From contig CAAGNN010000050.1 of assembly GCA_900771325.1 (NCBI GenBank), positions 1-31,410 on the forward strand: a stretch of 31,410 nt of DNA, given 5' to 3'. The stretch is from Kiritimatiellia bacterium (GTDB taxonomy: Bacteria; Verrucomicrobiota; Kiritimatiellia; RFP12; DVOR01). A program made the translations under genes and the position numbers. A model generated the notes under the pieces. The model searched no databases, had not been told where the DNA came from, and worked only from the letters and a program-made list of their open reading frames with translations. Shown piece after piece: positions 1 to 7,178 of the stretch. Position 1 is the stretch's first letter; each line of letters begins with the position of its first letter.

Positions 1-847
1 CAGGAGAAAAGCCTATGAATACAAGGGAATAAAAGGATTATATAAAGATGTTTAGAATGTTTAGAATAATATTTATTTATACGTGTTTTATCGTGCGTGA
101 CGTATATACGTGTAAAGCATTGTTCCAAACATCCAAACAGCCCAACGCTCCTTGTGAAGTGAGCGCACGCTCCTCGTTTAACGGACCTGGGCGCGACCGT
201 AAGCGCGCTAACAAACTTGCGCAACGAATAAAGCCGAGCTCCGAGGCCGCTTCTAAAATCGCCGTAGAGGCCACTTTAAGCCACGCTAGCACGTTTCTCG
301 GGTCAAGACGTATTCTCTATCGCCACACGAAAAGAAAGCGGCCTAGAGGGGCTGAATAGGGCGTGGCCTTGACCCCGCCTCCCAAGCCTCCCGCCCTGCC
401 GCAGAGACAGACATCTGGGTAAGGACATCCTGGGAATCATCAGGAGCGTCTTCTGACACGCAGACGGGGGTTTGCCGAGGGGCTCGGGAGAAATGCCATC
501 GAAACGGAATAAGTCTTTCATTTACAAGGTTTTCCAGAGCGGCAACCAAACTTCCAAAAATAACCTTCTCAAAATTGCGAAACCCTTGATTTTACTGGTC
601 TCAAGCGGTCTCTAAGTTCGCTTTGCGGGAGGCCCACTACTCCTTTACAGGGAGTAGTAGTGGGGCACGCCGTCGCTTCCTGCGCGTCCGCTCCCGTCGT
701 GGCCTCCCGCCATAGCGACCTAAGAGACAGCTTGCCCGGACCCAAGCAAAGGGCATTAACGGCAGAAAAACATCCATCCCTAAAAAAGTTGCGCCAGTTT
801 TTGGTGAAGTCGCATTAATTAGAAGTGAATGAACCTGAGAAAGAGCA
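1..847. other. Gene-poor left edge
   Basis: No gene is recognised here. The first 130 bases are AT-rich, unlike the rest of the window, and contain a short direct repeat (ATGTTTAGA twice, about 47-65) and two ACGTGT words. The remainder has GC closer to the rest but only short ORFs with no recognisable protein features. A partial stem (ACTACTCC with GGAGTAGT, about 636-660) could be a weak hairpin but lacks a U-tract. It may be the upstream region of a gene beyond the left edge. Confidence 0.5.
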
Positions 848-905
848 GACAGTGGACTGTCGACAGTCGACAGTCGACAGTGCGCGGTAAACCGCGACGG
901 AGAGG
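848..905. repeat. Heptamer repeat module (GTCGACA)3
   Basis: Three perfect 7-bp copies of GTCGACA occupy 859-879 and are followed by GTGCGCG and then GGTAAACCGCGACGGAGA. That tail resembles the one after the TTAGCNG heptamers at 23930-23975 (GCGCGTACCGCGACGGAGA), which suggests one modular repeat family. The left flank GACAGTGGAC (848-857) is repeated in inverse at 1071-1080, so it encloses the 30-bp triplication. Confidence 0.75.
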
Positions 906-980
906 CAAGCGTTAGAAGCCGTGAGGTTCGCATTCTCTGGCCAAATGTTGACCCGTCGCGCGCAGCGCGTCCTGTCGACG

Positions 981-1070
981 ATGACATAGCTCCTCGCGTT
1001 GCTCGGACTTATGACATAGCTCCTCGCGTTGCTCGGACTTATGACATAGCTCCTCGCGTTGCTCGGACTT
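981..1070. repeat. Three perfect 30-bp tandem repeats
   Basis: Three identical, directly adjacent copies start at 981, 1011 and 1041; each begins ATGACATAGCTCC and ends GCTCGGACTT. There are no spacers, so this is not a CRISPR array. Inverted flanks GACAGTGGAC and GTCCACTGTC lie at 848-857 and 1071-1080. An internally shortened copy in the opposite orientation (AAGTCCGA joined to AGGAGCTATGTCA) lies near 4528-4548, so the unit is dispersed. Confidence 0.9.
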
Positions 1071-1108
1071 GTCCACTGTCGACTCATCCTATGAAAGGAG
1101 GTGATGCT

Positions 1109-1186
1109 ATGGATAACGCGCTTGTTGCTGCGCTGCTCAAGGCACTCAAATGCCTAGTCAGCCAGCTGCTCAAACTCCTTGAGTAG
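1109..1186 (+). CDS. 25-residue amphipathic Leu/Lys peptide
   Basis: This 25-codon ORF is preceded by AAAGGAGGTGAT (1094-1105), an almost full-length match to the anti-Shine-Dalgarno end of 16S rRNA, 7 nt from the ATG when measured from AGGAGG. An in-frame ATG at 1091 lies too close to that site to use it. The peptide has nine Leu, and Lys11, Lys14, Ser18, Lys22 and Glu25 fall on one helical face opposite Leu/Val/Ala, so an amphipathic helix is likely. It has no known family that I recognise. It could be a small membrane-active or toxin-like peptide, or a Leu-rich leader, although no biosynthetic gene follows on this strand. The strong ribosome binding site is the main evidence that it is real. 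Confidence 0.6.
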   Translation: MDNALVAALLKALKCLVSQLLKLLE

Positions 1187-1219
1187 CACGCTGACGGCCC
1201 TGGCTAACGGCCCGGCAGA

Positions 1220-1302
1220 GACCTTGTGAGCGAGCCCTATCCGCTCAAGGTCGCCGGGGCCCAAGCCTAGGCGGCCACGAGGCGGATAGGGCGCGCTCGT
1301 GG
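1220..1302. other. Competing hairpins after the small peptide gene
   Basis: Structure B pairs GAGCG..CCCTATCCGC (1228-1244) with GCGGATAGGG..CGCTC (1282-1298), with an inner stem GGTCGCC/GGCGGCC (1249-1255/1270-1276). It competes with hairpin A (GACCTT..GAGCG with CGCTC..AAGGTC, 1220-1252) and hairpin C (CCACGAG/CTCGTGG, 1275-1281/1296-1302). No long U-tract follows on either strand. It may be a terminator region shared by the small peptide gene and the converging serine dehydratase gene. Confidence 0.55.
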
Positions 1303-1307
1303 GGCAA

Positions 1308-2519
1308 TTAATTGCGCGCGAAGTTTGCGGCGACGGCGAGGCCGCCGGTGGAGGTTTCCTTGTAGAGGCTAGGGAGGTCGTGGCCGGTTTCGAGCATGGT
1401 GCGGACGACTTTGTCGAAGGAGATGCTGTGGCGGCCATCGGAGAGCCCGGCGTACATATTCGCGTCCATTGCGCGGGCGGCGGCGAAGGCATTGCGCTCG
1501 ATGCAGGGGATTTGGACGAGGCCGCAAATCGGGTCGCACGTCAAGCCGAGGTGGTGCTCAAGGCCCATTTCGGCGGCATACTCGATTTGGTTGGGCGAGC
1601 CGCCGAAGATTTGGTTGACGGCGGCGGCGGCCATTGCGCAGGCCACGCCGATTTCGCCTTGGCAGCCGACTTCCGCGCCACTGATGGAGGCGTTTTCTTT
1701 GACGATGGCTCCGATGAGTCCGGCGGTGGCGAGGGCGCGGATGATGCGCCGTTCGGGGACGTCGTGGTGCTTATAGAGGTAGTAGAGGACGGCGGGGAGG
1801 ACGCCGGCACTGCCGCAGGTGGGGGCCGTGACGATGAGCCCGGTGCCGGCGGCATTCTCTTCCGAGACGGCCAAGGCGTAGGCGAAGAGGAAGCCGCGGC
1901 CGCGGATGCCTTCGCGCAAGCCTTCGGCGCGGCGATAGTAGGCGCTGGCTTTGCGTTGGAGGCCGAGGCCTCCGGGGAGGACGCCTTCGGCATCGAGGCC
2001 GCGTTCGACGGCTTCGCGCATCACGCGCCAGACTTTGCGCAGGTGGTCGAAGACCGGCTGGCCTTCGTATTCCAGCACGTATTCCCAAAAGAGTCGCCCG
2101 GTTTCGCCATACCACTTGAGCACGCCATCCATCGTGGTGTAAGGGTATGCGATTTCAGTCACTTGCGTCTGACCGGGCCCTTCGCTGAGGAAGCCGCCGC
2201 CGATGGAGTAGACCTCCCACGCGCCGAGCTCCTCGCCGCCTTCGGAGAGGGCCCGGAAGCGCATGCCGTTGGGGTGGAAGGGGAGGAAGACGGTGGGCTC
2301 CCAGCAGATTTCCGTGCGCGAGGCGCCGAGGATGGCGAGGATGGCCTGGTCGGTCAAGTGGCCCTTGCCGGTGGCGGCGAGCGAGCCGTAGAGGGTGACC
2401 TGGAAGCGCGCAGCCTGGGGATATTGGGCCAGGAAGCGTTCGGCGGCCCGGCGCGGGCCCATTGTGTGGGAACTGGAGGGGCCGACGCCGATCTTGAAGA
2501 TGTCTTTGATGGAATCCAT
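1308..2519 (-). CDS. sdaA: L-serine ammonia-lyase, single-chain Fe-S type
   Basis: Deaminates L-serine to pyruvate and ammonia in the cytoplasm using a [4Fe-4S] cluster. The 403-residue chain shows the family landmarks in order: GPSSSHTMGP near residue 13, GSLAATGKGH near 45, SIGGGF near 105, EGVLPGGL near 178, NEENAAG-like SEENAAGTG near 219, NASISGAEVGCQGEIGVAC near 276, and GLTCDP..PCIERN near 326. Cys286, Cys328 and Cys339 are candidate cluster ligands. It is shorter than the approximately 450-residue enterobacterial enzymes, and its end lacks the C-terminal Cys tail described in some homologues. ATG start with GAGG upstream; it begins 18 nt after the DUF58 gene, so it is probably cotranscribed with moxR-DUF58. 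Confidence 0.93.
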   Translation of the reverse strand: MDSIKDIFKIGVGPSSSHTMGPRRAAERFLAQYPQAARFQVTLYGSLAATGKGHLTDQAILAILGASRTEICWEPTVFLPFHPNGMRFRALSEGGEELGAWEVYSIGGGFLSEGPGQTQVTEIAYPYTTMDGVLKWYGETGRLFWEYVLEYEGQPVFDHLRKVWRVMREAVERGLDAEGVLPGGLGLQRKASAYYRRAEGLREGIRGRGFLFAYALAVSEENAAGTGLIVTAPTCGSAGVLPAVLYYLYKHHDVPERRIIRALATAGLIGAIVKENASISGAEVGCQGEIGVACAMAAAAVNQIFGGSPNQIEYAAEMGLEHHLGLTCDPICGLVQIPCIERNAFAAARAMDANMYAGLSDGRHSISFDKVVRTMLETGHDLPSLYKETSTGGLAVAANFARN

Positions 2520-2537
2520 AGGGCCTCGCTTGGGGGG

Positions 2538-3437
2538 TTATCGCCGGCGGAGGGCGCGGCGGCGGAAGAGGGCGCGGACAGCCTGCACGTAAGGCTGGTC
2601 GGTAAAGAGGTCGAGCACATCGATGCCCAGGCGGCGGAAGCGGCGGTCCTGCTCGGCGCGGCGTTCGACCCAGTCGGCGGCAAAGGCGCGGCGGACGGCG
2701 GCGCTGGCGGTATCGACCAAGAGCGTCTCGTGCGTTTCGGGATCGAGTAGCTCCACGAGGCCGACATTGGGCAACTCGCGCTCGGCCGGGTCGGCAATGC
2801 GGCAGGCGATGAGGTCGTGGCGGCGGGCGAAGATGGTCAGGTCTCGCTCGTAGCCGTGGGCCTGGAAGTCCGAAATCAGGAAGACAACGGCCTTGCGGTG
2901 CTGGGTGGCCGAGACGAAGCGCAGGGCGGAGGCAATATCCGTTCCCTCGCGCGTCTCTTCGGCGGCCAGCACTTCGCGCACCAGGCGCTGGACGGCGGTT
3001 CGGCCCTTGCGCGGTGGCAGGGAGAGGTGGACGCGGTTGGAGAAGGTGATGAGCCCAACCTTGTCCTGATTGTTGAGGGCGGTCATCGCCAGCAGGGCGG
3101 CCAATTCGGCTGCACGCTCGGCCTTGGAACGCGCGCCGGTGCCAAAGCTCTGGCTGCCGGAGACATCGACCAAGAAGAGGACCGTTAGCTCGCGCTCCTC
3201 GCTAAAACGCTTGATGTAGGGCGTGCCGGTGCGGGCGGTCACATTCCAATCGATGGCGCGGACATCGTCGCCGGGCTGGTAGGGCCGCGCCTCGTCGAAC
3301 TCAATGCCGTTGCCCTTGAAGACGGAATGGTAGTCGCCGGAGAGCTGCTCGTCGAGGAGGCGGCGGGTGAGGATGCGAATACGCCCGACCTCGGCCATCA
3401 GGTCGCGCGTGCGCTCGGCGGCAGAGGTCGCTTTCAT
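2538..3437 (-). CDS. DUF58 domain protein, MoxR partner
   Basis: A 299-residue protein of the DUF58 family. Family landmarks are the FKGNGIEFDEARPYQPGDDVR block (about 40-60), IDWNVTARTG (about 63) and PYIKRFSEERE, followed by a von Willebrand A-like fold. That fold carries a MIDAS-like DVSGS motif (about 91-95) and later TDIAS and LISDF. No signal peptide or membrane segment is seen, so it is probably cytoplasmic. Members are usually encoded next to a MoxR AAA+ ATPase, as here with an 8-nt gap, and the pair is thought to act in assembly or activation of partner proteins; the target is unknown. The usual BatA/BatB-like membrane genes do not follow. Confidence 0.9.
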   Translation of the reverse strand: MKATSAAERTRDLMAEVGRIRILTRRLLDEQLSGDYHSVFKGNGIEFDEARPYQPGDDVRAIDWNVTARTGTPYIKRFSEERELTVLFLVDVSGSQSFGTGARSKAERAAELAALLAMTALNNQDKVGLITFSNRVHLSLPPRKGRTAVQRLVREVLAAEETREGTDIASALRFVSATQHRKAVVFLISDFQAHGYERDLTIFARRHDLIACRIADPAERELPNVGLVELLDPETHETLLVDTASAAVRRAFAADWVERRAEQDRRFRRLGIDVLDLFTDQPYVQAVRALFRRRALRRR

Positions 3438-3445
3438 CGGGGGCC

Positions 3446-4441
3446 TCAGGGGACGGGCACCTCGGCGAGGAGGCGGTCGATGACCGCGTCGGGCGTGAGG
3501 TTTTCGGCCTCGGCCTCGTAGGTGAGCAGGAGGCGGTGGCGGAGGACCTCGTGGGCCACCTCCTTGACGTCCTGCGGGGTGGCGTAGGCGCGGCCGCGCA
3601 GGAGGGCGTTGGCGCGGGCGGCGAGGTTGAGGCAGAGGGTCGCGCGCGGGGAGGCGCCCAGCTGGATGGCCTCCTTGAGGGCGGCGAGGCCCTTGACGGA
3701 GGCCGGGTCGCGCGTGGCGAAGACGAGGTCGAGGATGTAATCGCCCACCTTCTCATCGCAGTAGACATTGTCGACGGCCGAGAGGAGCAGGGGAATCTCC
3801 TCGGGGGTGATGCAACACTTGGGAGCGGCGGGCTTGCCCTGGGCAAAACGCTTCATAATGCGCCGCTCGTCCTCGCGGCTGGGGTGCGTGACCACGCACT
3901 TGAGCATAAAGCGGTCGGTCTGCGCCTCGGGGAGGGGATAGGTGCCCTCCTGCTCGATGGGGTTCTGGGTGGCCATCACCAGGAAGGGCTTGGGCAAGGG
4001 ATAGGTCTCGTCGCCCAAGGTGACCTGCCGCTCCTGCATCGCCTCCAGCAAGGCCGACTGCACCTTCGCCGGCGCGCGGTTGATTTCGTCGGCAATCAAG
4101 AGGTTCGCGAAGATTGGCCCCTTGTGCGGGGTAAAGGTCCCCTCCTTCTGATTGTAGATAAGGCTGCCAATCACATCGGCCGGGAGCAAATCGGGCGTAA
4201 AGGAAATGCGCTTGGTCTCCAACCCCAAGGCCCCGGCCACCGCGCGCACCGCCGTTGTCTTGGCCAAGCCAGGCACGCCCTCGAGCAAAATATGCCCGCC
4301 CTGGACGTGGTTGCCAGTCAGCAGGGCAATCAGGAGATTATCCACCAGACGCTCCTGCCCCACGAGCGTTTGATTGACCTCGGTGCGAATGGTATTCAAC
4401 AACTGCGCGCAACGCGCCACAACATCATCAGCTTCGGACAT
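3446..4441 (-). CDS. moxR: MoxR-family AAA+ ATPase
   Basis: A 331-residue AAA+ ATPase of the MoxR group, which are chaperone-like ATPases. Walker A is GVPGLAKTT (about 55-63), Walker B with the MoxR-typical continuation is LLIADEINRAPAKVQ (about 114-128), and ATQNPIEQEGTYPLPEAQTDRF forms the sensor/arginine-finger region. An in-frame GTG lies five codons upstream, but ATG at 4441 has AAAGGA at a proper distance, so that start is chosen. It heads a compact moxR-DUF58-sdaA cluster. The coupling to serine dehydratase is unusual and may be only cotranscription. Confidence 0.93.
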   Translation of the reverse strand: MSEADDVVARCAQLLNTIRTEVNQTLVGQERLVDNLLIALLTGNHVQGGHILLEGVPGLAKTTAVRAVAGALGLETKRISFTPDLLPADVIGSLIYNQKEGTFTPHKGPIFANLLIADEINRAPAKVQSALLEAMQERQVTLGDETYPLPKPFLVMATQNPIEQEGTYPLPEAQTDRFMLKCVVTHPSREDERRIMKRFAQGKPAAPKCCITPEEIPLLLSAVDNVYCDEKVGDYILDLVFATRDPASVKGLAALKEAIQLGASPRATLCLNLAARANALLRGRAYATPQDVKEVAHEVLRHRLLLTYEAEAENLTPDAVIDRLLAEVPVP

Positions 4442-4462
4442 AGCAAATCCTTTCACGCCTCA

Positions 4463-4471
4463 AGTATACCA
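4463..4471 (-). promoter_or_regulatory. Extended -10 promoter of moxR
   Basis: On the minus strand TGGTATACT gives a TGn extended -10 with the hexamer TATACT (4468-4463), about 22 nt before the moxR ATG, which puts the transcript start close to 4456. No good -35 is seen at 16-18 nt. The same TGTG(G/C)TATACT string occurs before gspK. Confidence 0.5.
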
Positions 4472-4517
4472 CATCCCCCCGCGCCGCGCAGAAGGAAACC
4501 GCAAAGCGGCTCGAAGG

Positions 4518-4612
4518 CCACGCAGGATTTAACCACAAGTCCGAAGGAGCTATGTCAAAAAGAACACAAAGGGCACAAAGAAACACATACGGAAAGACAC
4601 GCAAAGGCAACC
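4518..4612. repeat. Solo ACAAAG repeat interrupted by the 30-mer
   Basis: The segment CCACGCAGGATTTAACCACAA, then AAGAACACAAAGGGCACAAAG (about 4559-4580), and then GACACGCAAAGG resembles the left inverted repeat of the GxxExxY element at 20763-20826. It is split by AGTCCGAAGGAGCTATGTCA, a shortened copy of the 30-bp unit at 981-1070. No gene accompanies it. One repeat family appears to have inserted into another. Confidence 0.7.
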
Positions 4613-4647
4613 ATTCAGGTTTTGCACAGCCTGCTCCACCAGGCCAT

Positions 4648-4766
4648 CCGCCCCGGGTTCGCCTCGCATCCGCCCCGGGTTGACCTCGGACTCGGGCCAG
4701 GTTTATTTTGGACCCGGAGCGGGGGTAATGGGCTCTGCATTTGGGGGCGGTTGGGCGAGGGGCGGG
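4648..4766. repeat. 22-bp array A, five to six units
   Basis: Units start at 4648, 4670, 4692, 4714 and 4736, each exactly 22 bp. The first two share the core CCGCCCCGGGTT; later units diverge (GGGCCAGGTTT, GCGGGGGTAA, TTGGGGGCGG) but keep G/T bases near positions 8-12. The array runs up to the stop codon of the small membrane protein gene at 4767. Confidence 0.75.
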
Positions 4767-5015
4767 TTAGAAAAGCGTGGCGCAGCAGAGGTAGAGGCCG
4801 ATGGCGAGGCAGAGCACGGGCCCTTGCGCGACGGCCGAGGCGCTCGCGCTCGGCTCCGGCCCAGCCGCAGTGGTCGAGGGCACCGTATTGAAGGCCCGCA
4901 AGAGGGCGATGGCGGCGAAGGAGACGATCAGCACGCCACAGATCCGTTTCCACGCTGGTTGCCGTTGTTTGCACTTGCACGGACAGGTCGGGGTTGCGTC
5001 AGGGGATGTATTCAT
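4767..5015 (-). CDS. Small Cys-rich membrane protein
   Basis: An 82-residue protein with a Cys cluster CPCKCK near residues 11-16, one membrane segment about 27-42 and a second hydrophobic stretch at the C-terminus ending in CCATLF. ATG is preceded by AAAGGA at 8 nt. It is the last gene of the arsR-permease cluster, 45 nt after the permease. Its Cys cluster resembles the CACQCKC stretch in the permease loop, suggesting a shared soft-metal or metalloid ligand; this is inference. No named family is recognised. Confidence 0.7.
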   Translation of the reverse strand: MNTSPDATPTCPCKCKQRQPAWKRICGVLIVSFAAIALLRAFNTVPSTTAAGPEPSASASAVAQGPVLCLAIGLYLCCATLF

Positions 5016-5060
5016 TGGAGCGTTCCTTTCGTTGTGCGGGGAGATACCAGACGACTTTGT

Positions 5061-6035
5061 TTACCGGGCGAGGTTAAGAAGCCAGCCGGTGAGGGTGAAG
5101 AAGCAGAGGAGGTAGAGGGCGAAGAGGAGGAGGAGTTTGGCGGACATTACGCGCTTGAGGAGGATGAACTCGGGCACGGAGGCTGCGGCGGCCGAGAGCA
5201 TAAAGGCGAAGGCCGTTCCCACGGACAATCCCTTGTCGATGAGGGCGGCGACGATGGGGACGATGGTGGTGGCGTTGGCATAGGTGGGGATGCCGATACC
5301 AACGGCCAGGGGGACACTCCACCATTGTCCGCCACCCAGGTGCTCGGCCAGGAAGCCCTCCGGCACAAAGCCGTGCAGGGCTGCCCCCAAGCCAATCCCC
5401 AAGACCACCCACGGGGCAATGGCCGAGAGAATGGTCCGCAACTCTTGGAGGGCAAAGGCGTTGCGCGAGGGTGGGGGAGGCGGCGCGCTGCACTTGCACT
5501 GGCAGGCGCATGGGGTCGCTTTCGGTGCGGGCGCTTCGGGCAACGCGAGCCAGCGCTCGGCCTTGAGGGCATCGAAGAAGAGTCCGCCCAGGAAGCCCGC
5601 GCCCACGCCCAGGGCCACATAGAGTGCGGTCAGCCCCCAGCCGATTGAGCCGCCGAGCATCACCACGGCCGCTTCGTTGACCGTCGGCGAGGTGATCAGG
5701 AAGGCCATCGCAATGCCCAAGGGGAGTCGCGCAGCGGCAAAGCCCAAGAAGAGCGGGATTGACGAGCACGAACAGAAGGGCGTCACCGCGCCGAGCAGGG
5801 CGGCCAAGAGGTAGCAGAGCAGACGGTTCTTGCCGGCGAGAAACTGCCACATCCGCGCGTTGTCCACCCGGGCGCGCAGGAAAGCGATGCCATAAATCAT
5901 CGCCGCCAGCAGGAAGAACATCTTGGGAATGTCCTCCAAGAAGAAGTGGACCGCCTCGCCCGTTGCCGTGCCGGGGGTGAAGCCCAGGAGCGCGTAAGTC
6001 AGCCAATCGGCTAAACGTGTGAAGAGATGAAGCAT
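5061..6035 (-). CDS. ArsP-like permease (UPF0718/DUF318)
   Basis: A 324-residue polytopic permease of the ArsP/UPF0718 family, some of which export trivalent organoarsenicals. It has about eight hydrophobic segments, the family motif TPFCSCSSIPLF (about 85-96) and SPTVNEAA (about 116). A cytoplasmic loop carries CACQCKC (176-182) followed by a proline run. A TTG lies nine codons upstream, but ATG at 6035 has AAAGGAA 6 nt before it. It sits 58 nt after an ArsR-type repressor gene, which supports metalloid- or metal-responsive export. The actual substrate cannot be read from the sequence. Confidence 0.85.
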   Translation of the reverse strand: MLHLFTRLADWLTYALLGFTPGTATGEAVHFFLEDIPKMFFLLAAMIYGIAFLRARVDNARMWQFLAGKNRLLCYLLAALLGAVTPFCSCSSIPLFLGFAAARLPLGIAMAFLITSPTVNEAAVVMLGGSIGWGLTALYVALGVGAGFLGGLFFDALKAERWLALPEAPAPKATPCACQCKCSAPPPPPSRNAFALQELRTILSAIAPWVVLGIGLGAALHGFVPEGFLAEHLGGGQWWSVPLAVGIGIPTYANATTIVPIVAALIDKGLSVGTAFAFMLSAAAASVPEFILLKRVMSAKLLLLFALYLLCFFTLTGWLLNLAR

Positions 6036-6093
6036 CGGTATTCCTTTCTGTTGGTGAGCCAAACGGCTAAATGTGGGGCGCGAAAAAAGGCCT

Positions 6094-6384
6094 TCAAGGG
6101 CGGCGCTTGCGCAGACACGCGAGCATCTGACTCACGCACGGGCACGCCAGGCGGTAATAGACCTGCTTGCCGCGCTTTTCATCGACCACCACCCCGGCCT
6201 CTTTGAGGATGGAGAGATGGCGGCTAATGGTCGGGAACTCATCGCCCACCGCCCGTACAAACTCACAGACGCAGTGCTCCGCGCCATCGGAGAGCTGCTC
6301 GACAATCCACAGGCGCGTGGGGTGCCCCAACGCCTTGAAGAAGTCCGCGTCCGGAAGAAGGCTGGTTCGGTTAAAGGGTTCCAT
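6094..6384 (-). CDS. arsR: ArsR/SmtB-family repressor
   Basis: A 96-residue winged-helix repressor. FKALGHPTRLWIVEQL starts the fold at about residue 16, CVCEFV (38-43) is the ArsR-type metal-binding motif in the third helix, TISRHLSILKEAGVV (about 52-66) is the recognition helix and GKQVYYRL the wing. The C-terminus adds CPC (81-83) and Cys90. Arsenite-type inducers are expected to release it from DNA. ATG at 6384 has AAGGAA upstream; the in-frame GTG at 6402 is rejected. It heads the arsR-permease-small protein operon and probably represses it. Confidence 0.92.
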   Translation of the reverse strand: MEPFNRTSLLPDADFFKALGHPTRLWIVEQLSDGAEHCVCEFVRAVGDEFPTISRHLSILKEAGVVVDEKRGKQVYYRLACPCVSQMLACLRKRRP

Positions 6385-6406
6385 AGCGTTCCTTGAAAAC
6401 ACTTAG

Positions 6407-6436
6407 CATTGTTGCAAAATGTCTGGGCGCTGTCAA
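6407..6436 (-). promoter_or_regulatory. arsR promoter with overlapping operator
   Basis: On the minus strand TTGACA (6436-6431) and AACAAT (6413-6408) are separated by exactly 17 nt, about 24 nt before the arsR ATG. CATTTTGCAACAATG (6421-6407) is an imperfect dyad (CATT..AATG) covering the spacer and -10, the expected position for an autorepressing ArsR operator. The dyad is weak, so the operator part is less certain than the promoter. Confidence 0.65.
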
Positions 6437-6446
6437 ACAGATAGTT

Positions 6447-6512
6447 GCTCGCAGTGCTCGCCAGCGCTTAGCTGTTAGCAGTTAGCCGCTAGCGCACGTA
6501 TCGCGACGAGCG
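6447..6512. repeat. TTAGCNG heptamer module
   Basis: Heptamers TTAGCTG, TTAGCAG, TTAGCCG and CTAGCGC lie at 6468-6495, preceded by GCTCGCAGTGCTCGCCAGCG and followed by ACGTATCGCGACG. The copy at 23909-23970 is nearly the same over about 63 bp and an inverted one lies at 14160-14218. A 22-bp array follows 21 bp later. Confidence 0.85.
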
Positions 6513-6532
6513 GACCGAGGGTGGAAGGACAC

Positions 6533-6620
6533 CCGGGCCGGCCTTCTAGCGCATCCGCCCCGGGTTGACCTCGGACCCGCCCCGGGTTGCCCCTTGACCC
6601 GCCCCGGGTTGAGGGAAGGC
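6533..6620. repeat. 22-bp array B, four units
   Basis: Units begin at 6533, 6555, 6577 and 6599. The last three share CCGCCCCGGGTTG; the first is divergent (CCGGGCCGGCC, ending GCAT). Spacing is exactly 22 bp throughout. The array ends just before the stop codon of the gene at 6633. Confidence 0.8.
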
Positions 6621-6632
6621 TGGGTGCAGAGG

Positions 6633-7178
6633 TCAGTCGGCGAGGTGGATGGGGGCGCTTTCGTTGAGGAGAGCGCGGAGGGTGAGGAGGGCCCAGAGGG
6701 TGTTTGGGAAGGAGCCCCAGTGGCCGCCGGAGGGGGTGATTTGCTGGGTGTTGATGAGGGCGAGGGCGAGCTCTTCGCGCCAGTAGGGGGGGGGCGAGGC
6801 GGCGGGGAGGTCGCGCTGAAGGGCGAAGAGGGCCTTGGGGTCTTGGCGATATTGGGTGAGGGCGGCGGTCAGGTTGGTGAGGGCGGCGGGGGGTGTGGGA
6901 TCGGGCATAGCGGCCTGCAGGGGCGTGAGGTCGCAACGGTGGAGGGTGAAGGGGCGCGAGGTGTCAGCCAGGGCGTAGCGATAGAGGAGGCACTGGGGCA
7001 CATTGTTGGTGGGGGCACCTTGGGCTTCAAGCCACTGCTGGGCGCGTTCGATGGCTTCGTCAGCCTCCTGGGCGATGGAGAGGGGCAAGGTGGCCTCGGT
7101 CTGAATGCGCAGGGCGAGGTCCTGAGCGGCGAGGGAAAGGCCTATGAGGGCGAAGAGGAGGGGCAATATACGGCGCAT
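6633..7178 (-). CDS. Secreted protein of unknown function
   Basis: A 181-residue protein with a clear signal peptide (MRRILPLLFALIGLSLA, cleavage near residue 18). Its ATG overlaps the upstream acyltransferase stop by one base (TAATG), so translation is probably coupled. The C-terminal stretch GGHWGSFPNTLWALLTLRALL resembles one helix pair of an alpha/alpha toroid as in squalene-cyclase-like folds, but the protein is too short for a full toroid and no catalytic motif is seen. Function is unknown; the location suggests a link to envelope lipids. Confidence 0.65.
   Translation of the reverse strand: MRRILPLLFALIGLSLAAQDLALRIQTEATLPLSIAQEADEAIERAQQWLEAQGAPTNNVPQCLLYRYALADTSRPFTLHRCDLTPLQAAMPDPTPPAALTNLTAALTQYRQDPKALFALQRDLPAASPPPYWREELALALINTQQITPSGGHWGSFPNTLWALLTLRALLNESAPIHLAD

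Noticed and set aside
48..359. 103-codon ORF at the left edge
   Set aside because: No ribosome binding site, mixed composition and no recognisable features.
981..1070. CRISPR-like direct repeats
   Set aside because: The three 30-mers abut directly without spacers.
1299..2750. 483-codon plus-strand ORF
   Set aside because: Antisense shadow of sdaA and the DUF58 gene; Gly/Ala/Glu-rich composition with no domain.
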